This document shows positions 41,724-54,073 of a stretch of 64,000 nt of DNA, one piece after another. Source of the DNA: Dirofilaria immitis (taxonomy: Eukaryota; Nematoda; Chromadorea; Rhabditida; Onchocercidae). The translations under genes were made by a program, and so were the position numbers. Location of the stretch: contig JAKNDB010000109.1 of the NCBI GenBank assembly GCA_024305405.1, positions 1,984,001-2,048,000 on the forward strand, written 5' to 3'. Under the pieces are notes generated by a model. The model saw nothing but the letters and a program-made list of their open reading frames with translations. It did no database searches and was not told where the DNA came from. Within the stretch, counting starts at the first letter, position 1. Every line of letters begins with the position of its first letter.

Positions 41724-44700
41724 TTAAATCAGGTGCTGAATCTGCCATAATCGATACAAAATAGTGAGGAATTTCAGGGTCAGGGATCAAGAAGTGCTTT
41801 ATAATACAGTAATAATAGGTAGTTTAAACCAGCTGTTTTAATTATAATTTTAAATATTGAACGTAGCATTCACATATAGCTATTCTTTTGCTCATAGCTT
41901 ATTATTAACAGTAGAAAAACGATCAATTAACAGTGGATTAAACCATAGAAATACATCGTTTGTTATCGATATCTTCGATTGCTGATAACAGCTGAAAATA
42001 GAAATTTTAATATATATCGTCTGTTTGTGTTAATTAACTTTTTTGTAACAAGAAGGAAGTTTCTACTATTTAAATGCTAAAATTAGTAAAAAGGATAAAT
42101 TTCAACCAAATTAGCTGCAACATCTGCTTTGCTTTTTTAGGATTTATTTCTAAAATGGTATATAGTGTAATAATAATAAGTGATAATATATCAACTTCCT
42201 ACCTTATCTCTTCTTAACGGAACATATATAGAATCGACAAATGTTTCTGCTTCCAAAATAGCACTAGCTTGCTCTGGCGTTAATGTTAACGACATCACTT
42301 GACCTAGTTTCCGTCTCGGACGCTGAAAAGACATCATAATGCCTCGATTATGATTTTGATGATAAATAAAACAAAGAGGATTTGAACTGGAAACGAAAGT
42401 AAGAAAGGATGAAGACAGTTTTTTTCTCTCTCTCTACCACAGTCACTGCCTACGACCAAGCTACTTTCTTCAATCTCTCCAATCTTAGTTGAGTTAAAAT
42501 TGCCATAAATATGTTATAGCAAAGATTATATTTTGTAATTTTAAGATTAAATTCATTTAGAGTAGAACTTCAGAGTCAAAAATTCACAAAAGAATAGTTA
42601 TTTCTGTAATAAAGATGAAAGCGCTAACATTGAAACCATAACACAGTGATTAGATTTAATGAACTTATTTGTATTTCAGAGGTATTCCTGAGCTTCATAG
42701 TTCTTTAAGTTTATTTTAAAAAAGGCAACTTTTAAACACAAATAAGTTAGAGACTTCAACTATTTGCGGGACATGTTCAGCCATTTTGTCGGGTAGAGAA
42801 TATTCGTTTATGATTTTTCGATGCGTAGTTTTCTTCTCATCTGAAATATACAAATTCCATCCAACAAGCGAAAAAAATAAGTAAACTTAACGATTATAGT
42901 GTTAATGCTAAATTCTTAGAATTAACTTGGATACCTCTCGATTTGCTTTTTCTTTGAGGTAAGCAGCCCGTGATGGAGAAGCAAGTGCCCAAATTGTTTT
43001 GAACAGTAATAAAATCAATTCAAATAACGAAATAACGCTAGCGCCATAGAATAAACCCATATCGCTACCAATTTTACCTATAACTTAAGGACTATAGATT
43101 TCGGTATAATAATTATCTTGGTCATGTTAGTATTTCAAGAATGCAGTATTGCAACATCAAATTAACTAAATACGCTACACTTCGAGTTCAGTATATTTAG
43201 TTTTAAAAATTAGAAACATTAATCTTTTCATCTGAAGAATTCAATGTTAAGAAAGTGTTCAACGATTTTGTACAAAAATGTTTCTTCATTTAAAACAGAG
43301 ATAAGAAAAGTCGTTCATTTCAACATATGCATATATATATATATATATATATATAGTAATAAAACAGTAATAAAATCAATTCAAATAACGAAATAACGCT
43401 AGCGCCACAGAATAAACCCATATCGCTACCAATTTTACCTATAACTTATATATAAGGTAAGAGTAAGAAAATAAGCTTACTTAAATAACTTGATAAATCG
43501 GAAAGTGTTGACTGCGAATATATCTTATACTCTTTTGAAGCAAAAAACACATGCACAGTTGCCAGATTGTTCCTTAACCAAACCATATGTCATCAATTTA
43601 TTCTGCAAATGTTGCTTTACATACAGCAACATCCAACTAACAAATCGTAGAATGATACTAATTGATCTTAAGCATTTTGCAATTTGAGTACTATAAAAAG
43701 TAAAGTGAGAATTTTTATAAATCTGAAACTTTCAAAAAGCTATTTGTGAAAGACGATCATAACAGGAAATTTAATTTGTAAATACCTGACATAACTAAGG
43801 TTATACTGTTGTTTCAGGCTTTCCATGTATTCACCCAGGGAAGGAAGAATATTATGGATAATAGAATTCTGTGTAAAATAAATAAAAGTTCACATTCCGG
43901 TGCACAATCTTGACATAAAGGAGAATAGGTAACATTTTGCACAGTATCTAAAGAGGAGTAATCTTGAGAAATGAGGGTTGGAAATAATATCCGAGTTTGA
44001 AGCCATGAAAAGTCGAATGTAAGGCATTGAACAAAGAAAGAGAATGACGAAGAGAGAGGGAGGAGAGAGATTTTTATTTAAAATGAAACAATTAATCTAT
44101 AAATGTCGGAAATCTCTTAATATAATTCTTAAACTACTTACTCGCAATCTCTGTAAAGTCACTAATACAGTCGAAGACCTCCTTCGGGGAACAAAGCCTG
44201 CCTTCTGCAATATAATTATTTTAAAAGTTCAGTAAGAATAATAATATTCGGCACTAAAAACTCTATTTAATTTCATACTGCTCACATGATCTATCTAAGT
44301 TAAATTGTTGACGTTTTGTAATTTCTTTTACAGTTTCGTACAGAAATTCGTCTAGTTTTTCTTAATTTAACTTTTAATTTTTCAATCTTAAACTAGGTCT
44401 GACTACCTTAACGAAAAGATTTCACCTTTTAAAATATTATAATGCAGTGGTGTACAACCACAGTTCATAATGAAATATCTTGCTATGCAACCCATTTTAC
44501 AAGCTGACGAAGAATATGTAGAATTGTGATACAGAGCTGATGGCCAGGTATTACGACATGTACCTCCTTTAGACCGTTCCAAAAACTGGTACTACAACGA
44601 ATCAAAGTTACTATTGAAATATAGTAAATATTTTGCTAAGTGAATTATCCATTCAATGTAGTAGCATTAAAAATTAACTTTAATAGGCTTAAGTCCTGTA

Positions 44701-47085
44701 GACAATTTAGTGTTTGGCGAAACGACAAGAATTTCCGAATTGATATATGAAACAGTATTCTTATCATGGACATACCACCGAAAACCAGATTCGAAGTTGT
44801 TCAGAAACGGTTGTCTTATTCGGCTATCTGAAACAGCGCTTTGCTCGTGATCAGCGAAAACTAATATATTTTGAGTTGAATGACACTAAGATTTTCAATA
44901 TAAAATTCATCCAATTTCAAACAGAATAATAATTTTTAGCAATTAATTACTCCACAAACCACATATTAAAATATATATATGGATAAAAAAATAAAATAGA
45001 ACTATGCATATTACATTTTACAATTCAACGCAATAAAATATAATACCTGTATAATTTACCAAGTAAACTTCATTGTATGATTGGTAATCAAGCATCACTT
45101 GGAATCTGAACGAAAAAATCATTAATATTAATTCACAGGCAATGAAAAACTCTTAATACTAAAAATTTTACTTTGTAAAAAGATTTAAAGACAGAAGTTC
45201 TTCATAAAAATCTTGTGACACTATTTTCATTTCTTCTTAATGAATGTAATCATTACATAAAAACAATACAGCTAACTGAAAATTCAAAGAGACAAATCCA
45301 ACTCAGAATTATAAAGTGACTTGGCTATTTCGTAGTAAACTTTTCATGCAATGTTTTTAGTCTCGCCTGAATCGATTAGATTGTTAGTTTTTATATATTA
45401 AGACTGTTTATTGATTACTCTCCTAGGGAAAAACTAGACTAACCCATGAATGGATCCAAAATGGTAAGAAAAGCTGAAATCCTTGGTTAACTTGTTCCAA
45501 TCAAACTGAAAGCAATATCCGAGATCGGTGAGTACTGCGGTTGAGTATCTTTCATTACAGCAATCGAACATGATACCTTCGAAAGCACACTGCACAAAAG
45601 CTTCTTCACATTTAAAACTATAAAAATAATTTTTAAACGATCCGTTTTATTAGTTGTTTAATGGAATTATTTACCTTTGATGAAATAATAAATGAAAAGC
45701 CGTTCAGAATATCAGAACACAGGATCCCTTATGAATTTTTTATTAAATAAGTGGAAGTGAAAGTAAAGTAAAATGATCACTGCGAAGGAAAAATTTTCTT
45801 TATTCTGCCATTAAAATCTGAAATAACACCTGGCTTCCTTCACGAAAGATTCTACAGTAAAATTCTTATATGTAAACATATAATCTTGCAGCAATCTTTC
45901 TCCGTCAAGAAGGGTATCCATAACATTCATTTTAACAAAGCTTTCTGGACGCAAAAAGATATGCAATAAATACATTAATAATTCATCAGAAAAAGTTGTC
46001 GTTCTCTTCAGTTCTGAAAAACATTTGAATATAAATGTAAGAAAGAAATGAATGCAAAATGCAAATTTATATTTTATTCCTAAAAGACAAAAACAAAATA
46101 ATAAACGCATAATCATATACTATTTGATTAATTTATCGCTTGTAATGCTTGTAACAATAAGATAAACAACGAATGAAAAATTGTTTTACCTTCAATGTAA
46201 TTACGTTGGACAAGATTATGACTGCATATTGTTATTGATGGTCCATCCGCATAATCATATACTATTTCTACCTAAGTTTGGCAAATGATTACAAATTATA
46301 TGACGAATTAAGAAAACTTGTTTATCGCTGAAGTTAAAGTAGAATATCAAAATGTGTTTGGGATTTATAAAGTACTGGCGCATTAAATATGCTGCATGTG
46401 ATTGAAGAAAAGCTGTTAATGAATATTTACCAGTACTTTTATGAACAGTATTTAAACTTCTTTTCTTGACTAGATTAAAAAGGATTACTTTCTTTATATT
46501 TCGAAACAGAATTTCAACTTTGAACTTTCGCTTCTCAAAAGAACGAAAATCATTTTGCAAGCTATGAAATGCATCTATTTACCTGCGTACTGACATCATT
46601 TGACTTGTACTGCTTCGTTAATTCTGCCAGAACGATCACAAAAATTATACCCATAGAAATAGCCACAAGCAGCCAGAATAGGCGACCATATGTTTTCCCG
46701 GCATAAAGTCTATAACAGCCATGCAGCTTTGTTGTTCCTGAAAATGTCGAGATAATGGGAAAACAACGAAATGAAGTTACATGACAAATCCATATAAAAT
46801 AGTGGTGATAAAGCAGTGTTGTTGGTATATTCCTATATCAGCTATTTTTATGCCAAAAGCAAAACCATTTTTGATCTCTTTTCTCTCTATTAAAAGGAAA
46901 TAAGGAATTGCCCATCATTTGCAAGAATTCTTTCTTAGCCGCATGCTCCACCAAAGTTCTTCGAATAGCAGCTTCTTTAATACAATTAATGAGCCGTTCT
47001 AGTTGAGATAAAATCATAATTGATTGATTTCGAGAAGTATGTTCTGTAACACTGACGAAATGAGTGCGAAATCTGAATCATTTTT
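41724..47085 (-). CDS. DEG/ENaC (degenerin-type) cation channel subunit, gene A
   Basis: DEG/ENaC subunits form trimeric amiloride-sensitive sodium channels with two membrane helices and a large Cys-rich extracellular loop. Exons read downwards: about 46860-47085 (cytosolic N-terminus), 46583-46737 (TTKLHGCYRLYAGKTYGRLF, then TM1), 46190-46271, 45830-46013, 45444-45617 (CEEAFVQCAFEGIMFDCC, AVLTDLGYCFQF), 45047-45105, 44679-44827 (GFRWYVHD), 44426-44591 (GTCRNTWPSAL, CGCTPLHYN), 44142-44204 (RLCSPKEVFDC), about 43785-43872, about 43499-43600 (NNLATVHVFFASKEYKIYS), 42935-43083 (IGSDMGLFYGASVISLFELI, TM2) and 42203-42322. A five-residue last exon (41724-41741) is a guess. The frame around 43872/44142 and the first exon join are unresolved; the segment before the post-Cys strand looks shorter than in gene B. 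The order matches the family and its neighbour. Confidence 0.88.
43002..43448. repeat. 86-bp duplicated piece of the TM2 exon
   Basis: Positions 43002-43087 and 43363-43448 are identical except for one base (T/C in GCGCCATAGAAT versus GCGCCACAGAAT, Tyr versus Cys in the protein). The copy nearer the gene's 5' end (43363-43448) keeps an acceptor but only the first part of the exon, up to the ILLL of TM2, and then runs into an (AT)n tract (about 43330-43355). Confidence 0.95.
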
Positions 47086-48800
47086 GAATATTATTTTTGC
47101 AGAAACAAAGCATAAAATATTGCATTGAATGAATATTAATTATGTAAGTGAGAAACCAATAAACAAAATAATGGAAAAATGGATTTTATGAAAGTAAGAA
47201 ATTTGTCGGAAAATTCGCAAAAAAGTGAGAAACAATACAAAAAATGGCGCCAGGTAAACAATTTACTCTATTTAGGCCAAAAATGCACATAAGTACTACT
47301 TTCAAATCAGAGGTATCGGTTGCCAAATGAAGTGAATGCAATCAAAGCTGGTGCTGATATCATTTTTAATCATTGATGAAAATGAAAGAAGAGAAGCTCA
47401 ACGAAATGGAAAAAACTACAAAAAGAATCATGCGACGTGTGTTTCTTTGAGTTTAAATAACAAACGAAATTCACCATTTAATAGATTACTTATTAGAGTT
47501 AAAAAATTAAAAACAGAACTGTAGCAAGATATCATGAAGCAAACTATAAATGATACCTAAATATCTCGATCAGCATCAAGATTGATTTTCTGGCTTATTT
47601 AAAAAAATGCTATTGAAATTCGCTTATAAACGACTACAGTAATCTTATCAACAATATGACAGCAAGCGTAATCACATTTCAGAGTGGCCCAACAATAAGA
47701 AATCAGGATTCAGGATTCAGAGGTTGCATCGTCTTGCCTCACTAATAATGAAGTTTGTAGTTTTATATGTAAGGTTTATAAGATGGAAATAGAGTAGAGA
47801 GAAAGAGAGCAAGGTTACGGTTCCAAGAAAGTATAGGCCTACGCCTATACTTTCTTGGTGTTAGAAATTATCATAACAGTTAAACGAAATGGGTGACACT
47901 AATGTATACACAATACTGTCAGCAGTGATAGGAGGTGATGGTGATCGATGACGAGTGTTTACCAGCCAGATCACAAATAGATAAAGAAATTCATCTCTCT
48001 GCTCCACCTACCTTTACCTAGCATATTAAGAACTTTTTGTAAATGTAAATTTCACTTCAAGCAAGTTCATTACACAATTGCTTATTGAAAACCAGTCTTG
48101 TCATTCTTTTGATTAACAGGCAAACAACGATATTGTAAACATTTTGATTGGTGTAAATACCATGTTCATTGTAGCTTTTATATAAAATATCCAATAATGT
48201 CCTCAGATAACACACAGGTGAGCACGAGAAACTGTAACCTTGAGGATTCATCTCTACCGTATTATTCAAAAGTTGAAAATTCGACTTTACAAGATGTATA
48301 TACATACTAAGTCGTTCAACTACTTCTGTTTTCATTTTTCCTTTTTTTGATGAACTGCTAAAAGATTTCAAGATTTATAGATAAGCTATTATAATGATTA
48401 TTGCTGTTAACTGCTGTTTCTTGAAACCACTGTTTTATAGGTCAGATAGGCCAATGTGTAAGTTTTGTTGTGAAAGACTCTTATGCTGACCGAACAAATT
48501 ATTTATTATTCATGTTTCATGAGTCAAGATTTCAGAAGTTATCATTCATTAATGTGTTGCATTCCTGAGTAGTATTCAATTATTTTTACGTATATATCTG
48601 ATTACATAAGTCACAATAAAAGTCTCAAAAAGAGGTGCACAAAATTTTATGTCAAATTTTCACAAGCAAAACCATCAACACAGATAAAATAAAGTAAGCG
48701 ACAAATAAGATATGTTTAATCATCTGATTTACTGATATATTACCTTAATATCACTTTGATAAACATTATATTTTCTAACTTTTCGCACATCTACAAATTT
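47086..48800. other. Spacer between the two DEG/ENaC genes
   Basis: Contains a perfect hairpin at 47823-47858 and presumably the promoter of gene A. The minus-strand open frame at 48057-48371 is not similar to anything I recognise. Confidence 0.5.
47823..47858. repeat. Perfect 16-bp stem, 4-base loop hairpin
   Basis: CCAAGAAAGTATAGGC at 47823-47838 is followed by CTAC and the exact reverse complement at 47843-47858. It lies upstream of channel gene A and downstream of gene B, outside any coding exon. Confidence 0.9.
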
Positions 48801-51800
48801 TTAAATTGTATTTACCACATGATTTACTATTTTCTTTTCATTTCTTATTATTCCATCACAGCTTCGCCTCGGATGCTGCAATTCATATATAATTTTAGGT
48901 TTTCTATTTTGGCAAGAGAAGGATGAGAACAGTAAAATTGTGGTTGAAATTAGAAAAGAAAGAATGTGAAATGAGAAATCTTATTGATATGAAATGCTGA
49001 GTCTTACGGTAGCGATGTCGATTACTGTTGTAAGGCGTCGTTCACGATCACGTTCCTTCTGACGTTTGTAAAACATGTATTCTCGACGTCGACTAGAAAA
49101 TGCAATCCAAGCTAGCTTCGATAAAAATATGACTAATTCGATCACTGTTATCACACTTGCTCCAAAGAACAATCCCATATTTCCTCCAATATTACCTAAA
49201 AATTAAATTTGATATCCTACTAAAATATTTGCAGCAAATGGTTCCCTAATCTTTATGTTTTTTTATTTGAAAATTTTCCTTGATGTTGATGTAATCGTAT
49301 TATAATTATTTAATATCAAAGTTATTACTTAATACATCCACTAGTGAAGTTGACTGCATCTGTTCATTCAATAAATAAGACATTTCGCGATAAAAGATAT
49401 TCACCACAGCAAAATTTTCCCTACAAGTTTCAATGTAAGTCATTTTTTTAAATTAATTGATAATAAATCATAAGCTAATAAATTATATGCAGCATAAGAA
49501 CTGTTAGAAGAAAATAATAAATGCAAATCATACTTAATACGTTTCCGAGTCCAATTATTATTAATGTTTGTCAGCCAATCCATAGCACTTTCAGAAAATC
49601 CATATCCATAAGTTATCGAAGCCTTATATCTATGAGTAATGCACGATGTTGGACAGATATTATCTGCACATTCGGGACCATTGATATTGTTTGTCCGATC
49701 AGCAACTAAATGTATCAAGATTTGATCTCTGGATTGAAGAAAAATGAAAAATTTCGAAAGTTACAAAGTCCAGAAAATTCTTATTTTATCCAACGAAAAA
49801 AGTAAATGTATAGAAGTTTTCTATTAAAAAAGTTGAATTCAAGAAATTGGAGTAATTACCCTCGAGCATGAATGAATGTAGTTCGCTTGGTGTACAGGTA
49901 TTTAGATGAGCTGAAAATATTAAGTACAAATTGAAAAAGTGCTGCATGAAAATTCAAAATTAAAAGAAAATGAATGAAAATTGATAATTCAATATCTAAC
50001 CATCACCGACGCTGTATAATAGCGGAGTACAATTAATTCTTTGTTCATAATATATCTAAATGAATAATTCTGTTAATTAAGAAAATAAATCATCATTATT
50101 ATAAAAATAAGTTTATAATATAGCTTTGGAGGGAAAAAATAACAGATAGATAAAAATGAAAAAATATATTACTTGCTGACAAAGTGATGCGCAGTTTTGA
50201 GCCGTATATGGTAAACGAAATGCTCGTTCGGGCGATTTTAATGGCCAGGTATTCGTACAATTTCCCCAATTTTCGGGAGTGAGGAAATGAAACTAAAACA
50301 ATATTTGTCGTATTTGTGTAAAATTTTGTATAAAATGAAGATTCTGAGACATCTCTTGAAACTATTATGTACGAAATACAAAATTCGTCCCAGAAAAACA
50401 ATCTCACTACTATAAATAATCAATGAGATGCAATTTTAGGAAAAGCATACAGTTTCTAAATTCAATGCAATATAAGCACGATAAACAGGTGAGACAGAAA
50501 GGCCTTCTGTATATGAATATGCTAACTCGTCTTCACTTCGAACATATAACCGAAATCCGTCTTCTAGATTATTAGAGAAAATTGGTAGTGTATTTCCTAA
50601 ACAAAAGATTTTTCATTTGCATAATAAATTTGTGAGCGAAGGTCCATCGCTGAAAGTAAAAATATCAAATAATAAAATAGCTGGTAGCAAATGATGCAAA
50701 AGGTGATTAAATCTAAACAAATTTCAGCTTTCTCCATAGACATGGACTTTTTATAAGCACCTTAATCAAGTCAAACTTCAAAGCAACCTTCTTCAGCATA
50801 GTTAACAGCGATAGTATCATTTATTCCAGCATCTAATATCAGTTGTAACCTGAATATTGTCTCATAATTATAAATTATTAATTTGTACAATAAGCCGAAA
50901 TACAGAATAGTAGATGTTGTTGCTCACCTTACTGTTCCACAATCATTCCTAATGATATTCTCCAGGGTGTTTTAAAATTTTGAAATAAAGGATGATCAAT
51001 TCTTAAGTTATATTATTAATTATATGATTAGCCTATTTTAATTTCCGTTGAAAAGATTTAAATCTTCTAAACATAACAGTTTTTTTTTGGCCTCTCTTGA
51101 ATTTAAATTTTGTGTAAAGATTTGCATAAGAAATGAACATACCCATTAAAAATGCCTGGTTGAGTTTGATTTAATTTAATGTGATCCAGCGAAAATACAA
51201 AGCATAAACCGAGATCAGTGAGTACTTTTTGTGACATTGCACAACAATCCAATTTTGTGCCGCCCACGGAACAAACTTTAAGCATTTCATGACAAGTAAA
51301 TCTAAATTTAATCAGTAAAATTCGTGGAACAGAAGATTGATGATGAGATGGAATTTAGATGCGGTATATATGATTCAGCTCTAAAAAATATTTTTTTGCA
51401 GAAAATATTTAACCTATCCAATAAGCTCATGTTTTTTTACAAAGCTTTATTGATGAAAATGTTTGTTCTCGATGCTTTCTTATTGTGAATGTTAAGCAAA
51501 TGCATTCCTTGTGATGCTTCTTTCTCAACCAAGATCAGAATAAATTAGGAAAAAACTCGCAAAATCAAATTGTCATCGATCAGTTATTTTTATTTATTTT
51601 CGCTCTCAGAGCGTTCTCTTTATTTACTTTCGCTCTCAGATGTGATTCTTGTAAACAAAATTATGTTCATTGATATATAACGCCGTTCGAGCAAAAAGAA
51701 TAATTCTTAATAAATGCGATACGAATTTATAAAATTTCCTATTTATATGCTTTATACATAGGAAAAAAATACAAAGGAAACTAAAATGATAAAAAATATG

Positions 51801-52892
51801 AATAAATAATAATACCCAGCTTGTGCAAAGAAATTCTCGATATTGAATGGATATTCTGTAAAAATGCTTTGAAAATATTCATATGCTTGTCGACCTCGTT
51901 CGATTGTATCATTGTTCGCATGCAAATATAAGTCTTCCACTTCACTATAAGCCATTGTCATATAGCGTAACAAGTCATTGGTGAAATATCCAGCACCACT
52001 ACTGGATTCATTCAAATCTGCATTTAACACAATTCATTTTTAAATTACTGAAATTTGAATTCGCAACATACTGTAAATTTTGAAGTATACGATAACCTTA
52101 AACTAAATTTATTTATGTTTGGATAGAATTATCTGTATCTGTTAAAATATCTATTTTCTAGATATCAACTGATCCAGAAAAAATATGGAAGCAGTCTAAA
52201 ATTTAGCAAAGGTAAACAAAGAAATGTGAAAATAGAAATTTTAATCTCATACCCTAGAGAAAACAAGTGTCTATCTCCCTATAGTAATCACATTTAATCC
52301 AGCAAAAAAAAAGCTTTTTATACTCTTGAATATATTTTTTAGAAATTTAAAATATTTCAGTATCTTATTAGATATGAAAAACACTACTTACAATGAATAT
52401 AACTTTTGGTGATTGGATTATAGTTGCATACGGTTATTGCGGGTAGAGGAAGCACTTCAGCAGGTACAAACGTGACAGACGTTACGGTTGGACGTGATAT
52501 AAAGTAAGCTATCAGTATGTTTATTTGAAGTGATAAGAATACCGCAGCACAGCACATTACCGAACACCAAAATACCTTTCCAAATCCTTTTCCTTTATAA
52601 AGTCGTAGTGGACCATGTAGAGTAGTACTGTCTATAACTGATTCCTACAAGATAAGCATTATGCAATTTTTTGTTGATTAATCGAATTTAATTTCGCCTC
52701 CTTCCTCCAAAAATGCTATCGGGTGATAACAGAATCAAATGACTTACATGAGAAATGTTTTGTTTCTTGCTCAATAGAATCTACTCCATTAGCATTCGCA
52801 ATGCGTCGTAACTGTTCCACTGGCAATTCAATAAAATTTCCGCCAACTAGACGTGCTTGAAAGCGATATGTTTCGTCCGTAGTAGTGCTCAT
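48801..52892 (-). CDS. DEG/ENaC (degenerin-type) cation channel subunit, gene B
   Basis: A second DEG/ENaC subunit, about 576 residues over 13 exons: 52748-52892 (start MSTTTDETYRFQARLVGGNF), 52392-52631 (TTLHGPLRLY, TM1, LPAITVCNYNP), 51816-52017, 51143-51301 (CHEMLKVCSVGG, CCAMSQKVLTDLGLCFVF, NQTQPGIFNG), 50788-50849, 50451-50596 (GFRLYVRSEDE), 50173-50292 (GNCTNTWPL, YTAQNCASLC), 50001-50055, 49860-49910 (TCTPSELHSF), 49534-49728 (CADNICPTSCITHRYKAS), 49329-49420 (NFAVVNIFYREMSY), 49008-49195 (IGGNMGLFFGASVITVIELV, TM2, Arg-rich cytosolic start) and 48801-48875 (HPRRSCDG, stop). Every splice phase agrees except 49860/49728, which needs one more base (a GGG run). The ion-filter region before TM2 and the HG motif before TM1 are present. 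Same strand, order and exon pattern as gene A point to tandem duplication. Confidence 0.93.
51590..51641 (+). repeat. Short direct repeat in an intron of gene B
   Basis: TTTCGCTCTCAGA occurs twice about 31 bp apart in the intron between exons 51816-52017 and 51143-51301. Confidence 0.6.
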
Positions 52893-54073
52893 ATTGGTTG
52901 TATATCATAAAAATATATTTGATCAGAAAACGATTTTTAGTAATTACCATTCATGGTTGTTCATTTAAAAAATACTAAGATTAGGGTCAAAAAGGCCAAA
53001 AGAAGAAAAAGAGAGAATTCTCTCAAAATGTTGTATTAAGCATATATGAAAATAAAACTCACCTAGAATTAACTGAATGAATTGAACTAATTGAAATATT
53101 ATTCTGCAATTTCTATTTCAACTTTTAGCTGCATTATTAATTTATCTAATATTTATTCATAATTAATTCCTGACTTTCAGAATATATCACAAATTTTGTC
53201 AACATGAACCATTGTTTCTATTTTATGATAAGTTTGATTAGATTTCCAGAGCTTAAGCAGACAGTCAGTGCAAGGAAACGAAGAAAAAGTAAAATAGATA
53301 TCAATCAGTTCCTATTCAGCTCTGATATTCATTCATATATGTTTATAGAAATATCTACGGCAAACAATTATTTCTGTTTGCCGTCGAAGGAAGCGGCATC
53401 ATTCATTGAAAAATATAAATTATATTTGTTTAAATTTTTCCAATTTCTAAAGAAAAAAATTACATTGATGCTTTTTCGATTCTTTACGTGGAACATCCAG
53501 AATTAGTCATACTGGTATGAATTTGCTGCCTGAATTTGCTTACAAAATGAAACAGGAAAGTTATCTCTTTTACTTAGTTTACATAACTTTTCAGACAGAT
53601 CAAAGATGTTGAACCTTTATGATCTGCACAATTTCCTTCTCTTAAACATCAAAGATCTTAACGCCTCGTAGCTCACAAACAAATTATAATTATTGCCATG
53701 CCCACAAGAGTTAGGAAATCATCAAACATTAATATATGCAATTATAATACATCAATAATTCTTGCTGTTTTTCTTACCAACTTTTACCTTAATATTCAAA
53801 TCTCGTTTTAATCATTTACTTGGTCTTAACGTTATCTTTCAGGACGTGTCTTTCAGCTCATAATTTGTCTCAACTTAATTTACGGACGTCGATATTTGTT
53901 TCTTATGAAAATAAATGATTTTATTTAAAGAAAATAAAAACGAAAACAAAAACAAAAATATTAAATATTAATAGTATGACCACATAAACTGCGAGATATA
54001 AAACAAATTATTGTAGAAGCAAGAGGATGATCTCCTGCCACACTATACATATTCATAATTAGATGCACTACAT
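52893..54073. other. Spacer between DEG/ENaC gene B and Ro60
   Basis: Holds the presumed gene B promoter and the Ro60 3' untranslated region. The plus-strand open frame 53204-53506 is not recognised and is probably chance. No repeats of note. Confidence 0.5.

Noticed and set aside
48057..48371. 104-codon minus-strand frame between the channel genes
   Set aside because: No family resemblance, and the complete exon set of gene B already ends at 48801.
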